DNA from: JAWXCM01 sp034408745
Lineage (GTDB): Bacteria > Acidobacteriota > Terriglobia > Bryobacterales > Bryobacteraceae
Assembly: GCA_034408745.1 (NCBI GenBank)
Contig: JAWXCM010000054.1
Location: forward strand, 1-64,000
Reading direction: 5' to 3'
DNA length: 64,000 nt
This document shows, in pieces, positions 19,349-27,302 of the stretch. Within the stretch, counting starts at the first letter, position 1, and the number at the start of each line of letters is the position of its first letter. Both the position numbers and the translations under genes were made by a program. The notes under the pieces are model-generated. The model did no database searches. It was not told where the DNA came from and saw only the letters and a program-made list of their open reading frames with translations.

Positions 19349-19546
19349 CTCAGGTTGGTAGTTTGGTTGTTTCAGGTTTCTCTAACTATGCAACGCCGGG
19401 GCAAAAGACGGAAGCTAAACCTTTCAATAGCGCCGATCAAAATTTTGTATTGGATCGTTCGGGTTCTTCGAAGCTACGATTGCAGCATTCCAGTACGGCT
19501 GAATGCCACAGCCCAAAATTGCTCACAGAGGACACGGACTGTACCA

Positions 19547-20689
19547 ATGAGACGTTACCCCAAATCGCTTCTGAGCCTCGCCTTTCTGCTCGGAGCTTCA
19601 GCCTTCGGCCAGACTCCCGCTCCAGCACCGGCGCCCGCTCCTGCCCCATCCGCACCGGTGTTTTCCGCAGGCCCCATCGATTTCAGCGGACTTGTCGACG
19701 GCTACTACAGCCTGAACTTCAACCATCCGGCAAGCAAGAACAATGTTCAGCGCAACTTTGACGTCAAGGCCAATCAGTTCAGCCTTAACTTCGCCAAGCT
19801 CACCATGGAGCATGGCGCCGATCCGGTCGGGTTCAAGTTCGAGCTTGCAGGCGGCCGCGCAATGGATGTTTTCCACGCAACCGATCCTGCCGGCGTGGAA
19901 GTTTACAAGCACATTCTGCAGGCATACGTCAGCTTAAAGCCGGCGAAATGGAAAGGAGTTCAAATCGATTTTGGTAAATTCGTGACCTCGGCCGGCGCTG
20001 AAGTTACGGAAACCCATTTGAACTGGAACTATTCGCGTTCGTTGCTCTACGCAAATGGTCCGTATTACCACATGGGTGCACGCCTTGTCGCACCGATGGG
20101 CAAGTACTGGACGGGCGGCGTCCAGCTGGTAAACGGCTGGAACAACGTGGAAGACAATAACAGCGCCAAGACGGTCGGTCTGACCTCAACGTTCACCAGT
20201 TCGAAGTTCACGTGGGCCAACAACTACTATGTCGGCAACGAGAAGACCGACACGGTGGGCGGCATCAACGTGAAGGCTCCGGGCGTCCGCCACTTCTACG
20301 ACACCGTTGTGGGTATCAACCAGAGTGGCAAGGCAAGCATGCTGTTCAACTTCGACTATGGCGTGGACAAGAACCCCACCGCGGGCGACAGCAAGTTCTA
20401 TGGCATCTCGATCCTCGGCCGCGCCATCGCCAACGACACGTTCTCATTCAGCCCCCGTTATGACTGGTACAAGGACAAGGACGGCTTCATTACCGGTACC
20501 GCCCGCACCATTCAGGAGTTCACGATGACCGGTGACATGAAGCTCCGCCAGGGCTTCCTGATGCGCCTGGAGTATCGCCGCGACTGGGCCGATGTGAACT
20601 ACTTTGACCGCGGCAACGGCCTCGGCAACGCTAAGAATCAGAGCACGATTCTGCTCGGCTTTATCGCCTTCTTCGGACCAAAGCCGTAA
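19547..20689 (+). CDS. BBP2-type outer-membrane beta-barrel (putative porin)
   Basis: 380 residues starting at MRRYPKSLLSLAFLL, a signal peptide cut after AFGQ. A TPAPAPAPAPAPSAP linker follows, then a barrel rich in alternating aromatic strands (FSGLVDGYYSLNFN, MDVFHATDPAGVEVY, WANNYYVGNEKTD) that ends with a terminal aromatic-rich strand (STILLGFIAFFGPKP). This matches the BBP2 porin-like family. It is divergent from amtB and 123 bases upstream of a second ammonium transporter, which suggests a role in nitrogen-compound passage across the outer membrane; that role is inferred from position only. Confidence 0.85.
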   Translation: MRRYPKSLLSLAFLLGASAFGQTPAPAPAPAPAPSAPVFSAGPIDFSGLVDGYYSLNFNHPASKNNVQRNFDVKANQFSLNFAKLTMEHGADPVGFKFELAGGRAMDVFHATDPAGVEVYKHILQAYVSLKPAKWKGVQIDFGKFVTSAGAEVTETHLNWNYSRSLLYANGPYYHMGARLVAPMGKYWTGGVQLVNGWNNVEDNNSAKTVGLTSTFTSSKFTWANNYYVGNEKTDTVGGINVKAPGVRHFYDTVVGINQSGKASMLFNFDYGVDKNPTAGDSKFYGISILGRAIANDTFSFSPRYDWYKDKDGFITGTARTIQEFTMTGDMKLRQGFLMRLEYRRDWADVNYFDRGNGLGNAKNQSTILLGFIAFFGPKP

Positions 20690-20705
20690 GCTGTATTAGA
20701 CTGAA

Positions 20706-20739
20706 AGCTGCCGGGCTTCCCCGTCCGAAGCCGGTAGCT
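20706..20739 (+). promoter_or_regulatory. Imperfect hairpin between porin and second amtB
   Basis: AGCTGCCGGGCTTC pairs with GAAGCCGGTAGCT with one mismatch and one bulge, 17 bases after the porin stop. No T-run follows, so it is more likely a transcript-stabilising or attenuating hairpin than a full terminator. Confidence 0.35.
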
Positions 20740-20812
20740 GGCCTCCGTTACGACCCACCCTGTTCAGGCCCCGATCCCGCCTCGAGTTTGCCGACCTTCC
20801 GGAGCCTATACG

Positions 20813-22120
20813 ATGAACTCTGCGTCTGGTACCGATACTCTCCTCATCTTCACAGCTATCTTCTCGGCGTGTCTGCTCCTGTTTCTGCAGGCCGGATTTG
20901 CACTCAGCGAAGCCGGACTGTCGCGTGCGAAAAATGCCGCGAATATCATGTTGCGCGGATTCGCCAACATCGGGATTGGAGGTCTGCTGTTTTGGGCCGC
21001 CGGGTTCGGACTGTTGTTTGGCGCCAGTAACGGAGTAACTGGCTGGTCGCACTTCGCGCTTAGTCCTTCGGGAGCGGGAGCGTCGCGCGAATACGCTCTG
21101 TGGCTCCAGCAGACGATGTGCGCGATCACGGCCGGAAGCATCGTTTTCGGAGCTACAGCGGAGCGCATGCGGTTTGGGGCGGCGGTCTTGCTGAGCGCCG
21201 CGATGTCGCTGATTATCTATCCGGTGGTGGGCCACTGGATCTGGGGCAACCTGCTGGTTGCTGCGAATGCGTCTTCGAGCTCCTGGCTGGCCGGGCGGGG
21301 GGTCATTGATTTCGCGGGATCCGCGGTCATTCACTGCACCGGTGGTTTTGCCGCGCTGGCCGCTGCGATGGCGGTGGGTCCCCGGCTGGGCAAGTTTGGC
21401 AAGGACGGGACTGCCCGGCCGATCGCGGGGCATAACCTGACACTGGCGTCTCTGGGCGTGATGATGGCGTTCTTTGGGTGGTTTGGGTTCACATCAGCTA
21501 CCGCGCTGCTGACTCCTGGCGTGAGTGCGGGGCGTGTTGCGATGAACGTTCTGCTTGCGGGATTCGCCGGATCGGCAGCATCCCTGCTGGTAAATTGGCT
21601 TCGTTTTGGCAAACCGGACGTCAGCATGTCTCTGAATGGCGCGCTGGCCGGACTGGTGGCTATCTCGGCTTCCTGTGCACTGGCTCCGCCCGCTTTTGCC
21701 GTAGCTATCGGAGCCGCGGCGGGCGCACTGGTTGTGTTTTCGGTTCTGTCGCTGGATGAAGTGCGCGTCGACGATCCGGTGGGGGCGATATCGATTCACG
21801 GGGTTTGCGGCGCTTTCGGCACTGTGGTCGCGGCTGGATTCCACAAAGCTCCGTTCGAACAATTTGCAACGCAGATGATGGGTGTAGCGGCGATCTTCGC
21901 CTGGAGCTTCGGTTTCACCTTTGTGCTGCTGAAAGGGTTCGACATGCTCGTGACGGCGAGGGTGTCGGCCGAGGACGAGATCACCGGCCTCGACCTTGCG
22001 GAGCACGGTGCACAGGCCTACGGCGACGGGCTGGGAGCGACCAGCCTCGACGCGCCGAGTACCTTGCGGAATCGCAGGTCCCAGACGCGGGCCGACCCAA
22101 CGCTGAGCCCGGTCACCTGA
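20813..22120 (+). CDS. Second ammonium transporter (AmtB family)
   Basis: 435 residues and about 11 membrane spans. Pore residues are kept: DFAGSAVIHCTGG holds Asp and the first His, and ISIHGVCGAFG holds the second His. It is clearly diverged from the first AmtB and has no cleavable signal. After the usual AmtB end (GLDLAEHGAQAYG) it continues for about 35 residues (rich in Ser, Thr, Arg, Asp), and this tail is encoded on top of the 3' end of the convergent serine hydrolase gene (103-base overlap). No PII gene follows it, unlike the first copy. Confidence 0.93.
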   Translation: MNSASGTDTLLIFTAIFSACLLLFLQAGFALSEAGLSRAKNAANIMLRGFANIGIGGLLFWAAGFGLLFGASNGVTGWSHFALSPSGAGASREYALWLQQTMCAITAGSIVFGATAERMRFGAAVLLSAAMSLIIYPVVGHWIWGNLLVAANASSSSWLAGRGVIDFAGSAVIHCTGGFAALAAAMAVGPRLGKFGKDGTARPIAGHNLTLASLGVMMAFFGWFGFTSATALLTPGVSAGRVAMNVLLAGFAGSAASLLVNWLRFGKPDVSMSLNGALAGLVAISASCALAPPAFAVAIGAAAGALVVFSVLSLDEVRVDDPVGAISIHGVCGAFGTVVAAGFHKAPFEQFATQMMGVAAIFAWSFGFTFVLLKGFDMLVTARVSAEDEITGLDLAEHGAQAYGDGLGATSLDAPSTLRNRRSQTRADPTLSPVT

Positions 22121-23568
22121 CCAGCTGGGTTGCGCAGAAATCGGATGCTGCCGATGGAACCCTGAAACGCATCGGCCCACGTTGGTGAGAGCGGGATTCG
22201 GATGTCGGGAGCCTGCAGCAGGACCAGTTTGCCACCTTCGACAGCGGCGCGCAGTGCGGTTCCGGCTTCGGAGCTGGTGTAACTGCCGGTGAACTGCTCC
22301 AGCGTGGTCGGCGAAGGGTTCGACGGTTCGACCTTCTCGAACACTTCAGGGTCGCCTTCGAGCGTAGTGGGGAGTGGCTTTCCCGTGTCCTGGCCGTTCA
22401 GGCGGAGGACGCGGAAGTCGCGGGTGCTGCGATATAGGCCAGGCCCCTCGATTCCTTTCACTACTGTCGGCTTGTCCGGGGAGCCCAGCACCGGTTTCAG
22501 GAATACCTCAGCGACAGCGCGGCCCAGTTGCGTGGGGTTGGTGGCCACGTTGCAGAGCAGCGCGATCGACAACTGTTGCTCGGGATAACGTGCCAGCCAG
22601 GCGTTGTAACTGGCTGTGGTGCCGCTGTGGCTCACTTCCTGCAATCCTCGCCAGCGACTGACCATCAGGCCCGCGGCATAGGCGATCGCAGATCCGTTGT
22701 TCAGCTTCGCCCTCTGTATCTGTGCCTCAGCCAGAGCTTTGCCGCCAACGCGGTGGTGGGTGAAATTGAGGTTCCACTTCAGCAGATCACCGATGGTGGT
22801 GAGCATGCCGCCGTTGCCGTGCGCGGTTTCAAAGGGCATGTCCGTGCGGAAGCCGTCGCGCGTGGGCTCATAAGCAATGGCCCGATTCGGGACAATTCGC
22901 CGAAAATCGTCGCGCCATCCGCTGGAAGTCATCTGCAGCGGGGTGAATATTTCCGCCTTTGTGAATTCCGCCAGGGTCTTGCCGGACACGCGGCCGACGA
23001 ATAAAGCGAGCAGATTATACCCGGTATTTGTATAGGAATAGTGGTCACCCGCGCGGTAGTTCAGCGACCTCTGCCGGGCGGCAATGTCGAGCACGTCGCG
23101 ATTGGTGTAGGCGACGGTGGAGAACCGTGGTTTGCCCGCGATTGCACCTACGCCGCCCCAGTCGCGCAGTCCGCTGGTGTGGTTCATCAGGTGTCTCAGA
23201 GCGACCACTGAGGGCGCATAGTCGGGCAATTCGGGGAAGTACTTTCGAGCGGGGTCGTCCAGCGACGCCTTGCCGCGCTGCACCAGCAGGAGCAGGGAAG
23301 CGGCTACGAATTGTTTGGACACCGATCCCGCTTCGAACACGGTCTCCGTTGTGTTCGGAACATTTCGCTCCAGATCCGCCATGCCGTATGCCGCCTTGAG
23401 AACGGTCTTGTCGCCGATGCCCACACCTGCCGCGCAGCCAGGTGTGTTGTTGTGAGCGAACTGCGAGAAGATGCGGTCCAACTGAGCTTTCGCGTCGGGA
23501 GGGGGAGAGGTTTGGGCAACCGCAACTCCTGCGAGCCACGCCGCCGCCAATGACAGCCGAAGGGTCAT
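22018..23568 (-). CDS. Secreted serine hydrolase, beta-lactamase/class C family
   Basis: 516 residues with a signal peptide (ending VAVAQ). Serine beta-lactamase-family motifs are complete: SVSK with nucleophile Ser82 and Lys85, YTNTGYN as the Tyr-x-Asn box, and SHSGTTASYN as the HxG box. A second, smaller C-terminal beta domain (from about residue 400) is common in the acidobacterial relatives. The family includes esterases, D-aminopeptidases and PBPs, so true beta-lactamase activity cannot be claimed. Its 3' end overlaps the second amtB. Confidence 0.88.
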   Translation of the reverse strand: MTLRLSLAAAWLAGVAVAQTSPPPDAKAQLDRIFSQFAHNNTPGCAAGVGIGDKTVLKAAYGMADLERNVPNTTETVFEAGSVSKQFVAASLLLLVQRGKASLDDPARKYFPELPDYAPSVVALRHLMNHTSGLRDWGGVGAIAGKPRFSTVAYTNRDVLDIAARQRSLNYRAGDHYSYTNTGYNLLALFVGRVSGKTLAEFTKAEIFTPLQMTSSGWRDDFRRIVPNRAIAYEPTRDGFRTDMPFETAHGNGGMLTTIGDLLKWNLNFTHHRVGGKALAEAQIQRAKLNNGSAIAYAAGLMVSRWRGLQEVSHSGTTASYNAWLARYPEQQLSIALLCNVATNPTQLGRAVAEVFLKPVLGSPDKPTVVKGIEGPGLYRSTRDFRVLRLNGQDTGKPLPTTLEGDPEVFEKVEPSNPSPTTLEQFTGSYTSSEAGTALRAAVEGGKLVLLQAPDIRIPLSPTWADAFQGSIGSIRFLRNPAGQVTGLSVGSARVWDLRFRKVLGASRLVAPSPSP

Positions 23569-23589
23569 GAAACTGGAATTCTATCAGTG

Positions 23590-24936
23590 TTATTCCAGCA
23601 GCAACGCGGCTGCGATGTTGACGGTGTCGATGTCGACGCCACTGCCCTCGTCGTTGTCGTAAAGCTGCAGCGGTCTGGGCTTCTCGCCGGGAGCGATAAG
23701 GGTCGCCTTTTTGTACTTTGCCAGTAAATGCACGGTCACATTTTCCACCGGGAATCCGGAGTAATTCACCAGATGAAGGACAGTGTGGCTGCCGTCTTCC
23801 GACTGGATGAAGCTCGACAACATGCTGGAGACGTTGAACAGTCGCACGCCGAGATTCTGACGCCCGGTCATGTGGTTCATATCCTTCCAGATTTCGTCGA
23901 GCATCTTGACGTCTGCTTCCGGGAGCGTGATGCGGTCGGAAGTGACGGGAGGGAACTTCCAGGTCGCCGGCCCGCTGAGTGTCGAGCCACCTGCTTTTCG
24001 CATTGCCGCGAGAGTGGCTTTCTGGGAGTCGGTGAGGCTGGAGGGGTCGACATCCACGGCCATGCTGAGCCCTTTCACCGACTCAGGTCCGAGGCTGTGT
24101 GCGGGGACTGCGCGCACCGGTGTATGCTTCACCGCGATCATGTCGAGCACGCCGCCGGAGTAGAGCGCACCGCTGTCGACGTCCTGCACGATGCCCAGTT
24201 TGCTGACCGGCTTCATGCTGCGCCACTCGGGTTGCTGTTCATACCAGGCCGCTGCCGCGGTGATCTTTTTCCAGTCGCGAACCGCTGTCGCTTCGCGCGC
24301 TTCCAGCCGCTTTCGGAAGTTGTCGTCGAGAGCGATCACCCAGCGCGCGCCGATGATGGCCGCGTCGGCGATGGCCTGCATGTAGCGTTCGGGCGTGATG
24401 ATGGTGTTGGCGGGCGGGAGATTTCCGAGCCACACGGGCGTGCCTGGGGCCGCGGCCCGTACGAACCGGAGAAAGCCGCCGTTGGTGTTGATCCAGGGAG
24501 CGCCGCTGGGGGCCGCTTTAGCCTTGCCGTCGTCCTCAGCCTGAATACCCGGCCAGACGGCCTGGCTGGTGGCAACTACAGGACCCGCATCGAAGCGCAT
24601 TGCGGCACGGGGCACCATGGAAATCACGGTCAGCTCCGGGTTCGTGATAAAGCCCTTTTCGAAGATGCCTTCCAGCACGACTCCGTCCAGTTTCAGGCTG
24701 GAGGCGAGGGCGGCCTGCCGCTTTGCTTCGGCGCCTGGACGGATCACGCCGAGCACGGTAAGCCTGCGTTTGCGCGCTTCGGAGAGCATGGGCTCTGACC
24801 ACGTCGCGGGTTCCGCCAGAAGGCAGTTCACCGGCGTGCCGTCGAGCAGTTCCAGCGCTTTGGGGTCGGTGGTTGCCCAGCGCATGGGCACCAGGTCGGC
24901 GGCAGAGGCCGCCAGCAGAAGCAACGCAAACAACAT
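23590..24936 (-). CDS. Exported protein of unknown function, glycosidase-like architecture
   Basis: 448 residues with a short signal peptide (MLFALLLLAASAADL). The body alternates hydrophobic strands and helices (LTVLGVIRPGAEAKRQ, LDGVVLEGIFEKGF, IIGARWVIALDD) in a way that suggests a TIM barrel. The C-terminal ~80 residues (HTVLHLVNYSGFPVENVTVH) look like a beta-sandwich found after some glycoside hydrolase barrels. No catalytic signature is certain, so I do not name an activity. It lies 21 bases upstream of the serine hydrolase on the same strand and is likely co-transcribed with it. Confidence 0.7.
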   Translation of the reverse strand: MLFALLLLAASAADLVPMRWATTDPKALELLDGTPVNCLLAEPATWSEPMLSEARKRRLTVLGVIRPGAEAKRQAALASSLKLDGVVLEGIFEKGFITNPELTVISMVPRAAMRFDAGPVVATSQAVWPGIQAEDDGKAKAAPSGAPWINTNGGFLRFVRAAAPGTPVWLGNLPPANTIITPERYMQAIADAAIIGARWVIALDDNFRKRLEAREATAVRDWKKITAAAAWYEQQPEWRSMKPVSKLGIVQDVDSGALYSGGVLDMIAVKHTPVRAVPAHSLGPESVKGLSMAVDVDPSSLTDSQKATLAAMRKAGGSTLSGPATWKFPPVTSDRITLPEADVKMLDEIWKDMNHMTGRQNLGVRLFNVSSMLSSFIQSEDGSHTVLHLVNYSGFPVENVTVHLLAKYKKATLIAPGEKPRPLQLYDNDEGSGVDIDTVNIAAALLLE

Positions 24937-24972
24937 GGCTGTCTACCATTATCATGAAGGGCGTCCCCACGT

Positions 24973-27231
24973 ATGGAATTAAAAGCACTCAAACCAGAAG
25001 TCCTCCTCCACGTCGCACGGCTGATCACGGTACCTCTGAAGGGCCTTGTCGCCACAGTCGAACTGCTGGATGAAGGTTCCACTGTCCCCTTCATCGCGCG
25101 GTACCGCAAAGAGGTGACGGGGAATCTCGACGAAGTCCAGATCCGCGATGTCGAGGAGAAGCTCGGGTACTTCCGAGAGCTGGAAGATCGGCGGCAGACG
25201 GTGCTCGACACAATCGACGGGCAGGGCAAGTTAACGCCGGAACTGCGGGCACGCATTGAGGCTACGTTAGAGAAGAACGAGCTGGAAGACCTGTATCTTC
25301 CCTACAAGCCGAAGCGCCGCACCAAGGCGTCCATCGCCCGCGAGCGCGGGCTGGAGCCGCTGGCGCAGTATCTGTGGGACCAGGTGCCCAACGGCAGGCC
25401 GCTGGAGGCATTCGCGGAGACGTTCGTGAAACCGGAGGCTGGAGTAGAGACGCCGGGCGGGGCACTGGAAGGCGCCCGGCACATCCTTTCGGAGTGGATC
25501 AGCGAGAAGGCCGAATACCGCAAGGCGCTGCGAGCCATGCTGTTCGAACACGGCATGATCGTGAGCAAGGCCATTGAGGGCGCGAAAGACCCCGAAGGCA
25601 AGTTCACTATGTACGCCGATTTCAGGGAGCCGGCGAAGTCAATTCCGTCGCACCGTATGCTGGCGATTCGCCGCGGGGCTAAGGAAGAGGTGCTGTCCTT
25701 TGAGATCGAGCTGGACGCGCGGCCTGTGGTGGAGTGGCTGCGCCAGCACGTCATTCGCGAAAAGGGCGATTGGGTGGAGCATCTGCAGGAAGCGCTGGAA
25801 GACGCGTGGGACCGGCTGCTGAACCCGTCGCTGCAGACCGAGGTTCGGCTGGAGTTGAAAGACCGGTCGGACGAAGAGGCGATTAAGGTCTTTCGCGAGA
25901 ATCTGGAGAATCTCCTTCTCTCGCCGCCTGCCGGACAGATCGCGGTGCTCGCGCTGGATCCGGGTCTGCGCACCGGGTGCAAAGTGGCGGTGGTGGATGA
26001 CACGGGTAAGTTCCTCGGGCACTCCGTGGTGTATCCGCTGGAGCCGAAGAACGATGTGATTGGCACGGCGCGGATTTTGCGCGAGCTGATCGACAAGCAC
26101 CATGTTCGGGCGATAGCGATCGGCAATGGCACCGGGTCACGAGAGGCCGATGGGTTCGTGAAGGACTTTCTGCGTCAGGCTGGGCTCAGCGACTGCTTCT
26201 CAGTCGTGGTCAGCGAATCGGGTGCGTCGATATACTCGGCGTCCGATATTGCCCGGCAGGAGTTCCCGGAGTTGGACCTGACGGTTCGTGGCGCGATCAG
26301 TATTGCGCGGCGGCTGCAGGATCCGCTGGCCGAACTGGTGAAGCTGGATCCGAAGTCGATCGGAGTGGGGCAGTATCAGCACGACGTGGATCAGAAGAAG
26401 CTGAAGCAGGGACTGGAGTCGACCGTCGAATCCTGCGTGAACCGCGTGGGTGTCGATCTCAACACGGCTTCCTGGGCGCTGCTCCGGTACGTGGCTGGTA
26501 TCAATGAGCGGACCGCTTTGAAGATTGTCGAGTTCCGGAATGAGAAGGGCCGGTTCCGGTCCCGCATGCAGCTGACCGCGGTGCCGGGGTTCGGCCCGAA
26601 GACGTTCGAGCAGGCAGCTGGCTTTCTCCGTATTCGAGGCGGCGACAACCCGCTGGATATGACGGCGGTGCACCCGGAGTCCTACCCAGTTGTGGAGCAG
26701 ATCGCGAAGTCGCTGGGCGTCGGTGTGCACGACCTTGTGAAGGACCCGACGCTGGTGGAGAAGGTCAGGATGGAGGGCTTTCAGACCGAGCGCGTCGGTA
26801 TGTTCACGCTGACCGATATCCGGGAGGAATTGCGTAAGCCGGGTCGCGATCCGCGCGACAAGTTTGTGGTGCCGCAGTTCCGTGACGATGTGAAGTCGCT
26901 GTCCGATCTGGCTGAGGGGATGGTGCTGGAAGGCGTGGTTACGAACGTGACGAAGTTCGGCGCGTTTGTCGATGTGGGTGTGCACCAGGACGGACTGGTC
27001 CACGTGAGTGAGCTTTCGGCGCGGTATATCAGAGACCCGGGCGAAGCGGTGAAGGTGGGGCAGATCGTCAAGGTGAAGGTGCTGCAGGTGGATTTGAAGT
27101 CGAAGCGAATCGGGCTTTCGATCAAGGCACTGGAGGCTCCGCGGGAAGCCCCGAAACCGAAACCTCAGCAACAGAAGCAGTCGGTGGAAAAGCAACTGTC
27201 GGATCTGAGCTCGCGGTTTCGGACAAGGTAA
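24973..27231 (+). CDS. tex: Tex-family S1 RNA-binding protein
   Basis: 752 residues with the full Tex order: an N-terminal helical domain (STVPFIARYRKEVTGNLDE), a YqgF-like RNase H-fold domain (VLALDPGLRTGCKVAVVD), tandem helix-hairpin-helix motifs (RVGVDLNTASWALLRYVAG, QLTAVPGFGPKTFEQAAG) and a C-terminal S1 domain (GVVTNVTKFGAFVDVGVHQD). Tex proteins bind RNA and act in transcription-related processes. The gene is followed within 20 bases by a strong terminator and is divergent from the exported-protein gene. Confidence 0.95.
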   Translation: MELKALKPEVLLHVARLITVPLKGLVATVELLDEGSTVPFIARYRKEVTGNLDEVQIRDVEEKLGYFRELEDRRQTVLDTIDGQGKLTPELRARIEATLEKNELEDLYLPYKPKRRTKASIARERGLEPLAQYLWDQVPNGRPLEAFAETFVKPEAGVETPGGALEGARHILSEWISEKAEYRKALRAMLFEHGMIVSKAIEGAKDPEGKFTMYADFREPAKSIPSHRMLAIRRGAKEEVLSFEIELDARPVVEWLRQHVIREKGDWVEHLQEALEDAWDRLLNPSLQTEVRLELKDRSDEEAIKVFRENLENLLLSPPAGQIAVLALDPGLRTGCKVAVVDDTGKFLGHSVVYPLEPKNDVIGTARILRELIDKHHVRAIAIGNGTGSREADGFVKDFLRQAGLSDCFSVVVSESGASIYSASDIARQEFPELDLTVRGAISIARRLQDPLAELVKLDPKSIGVGQYQHDVDQKKLKQGLESTVESCVNRVGVDLNTASWALLRYVAGINERTALKIVEFRNEKGRFRSRMQLTAVPGFGPKTFEQAAGFLRIRGGDNPLDMTAVHPESYPVVEQIAKSLGVGVHDLVKDPTLVEKVRMEGFQTERVGMFTLTDIREELRKPGRDPRDKFVVPQFRDDVKSLSDLAEGMVLEGVVTNVTKFGAFVDVGVHQDGLVHVSELSARYIRDPGEAVKVGQIVKVKVLQVDLKSKRIGLSIKALEAPREAPKPKPQQQKQSVEKQLSDLSSRFRTR

Positions 27232-27248
27232 CGAAACGAAGCCAAATG

Positions 27249-27284
27249 AAAAAGGGCCAGCTCCGAGGAGCCGGCCCTTTTTTG
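27249..27284. terminator. Bidirectional intrinsic terminator between tex and the OmpA-like gene
   Basis: AAAGGGCC with GCTC pairs with GAGC and GGCCCTTT around a short loop. The hairpin is flanked by A-rich sequence on the left and TTTTTT on the right, so it can stop transcripts from both convergent genes. Confidence 0.9.
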
Positions 27285-27302
27285 CTCTGCTTGTACGGCG
27301 GT

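Noticed and set aside
19385..19410. Possible sigma-54 promoter upstream of amtB (TTGCCCC with TTGCA on the minus strand)
   Set aside because: The spacing is right, but the -24 GG, the most conserved part, is absent, so the match is too weak to report.
19610..19660. PAPAPAP-encoding repeat as a mobile or phase-variable tract
   Set aside because: The codons vary and the tract is short; it fits an ordinary proline-rich linker after a signal peptide.
22018..23568. True beta-lactamase resistance gene
   Set aside because: The motifs only place it in the broad serine hydrolase family; many such secreted proteins are esterases or peptidases.
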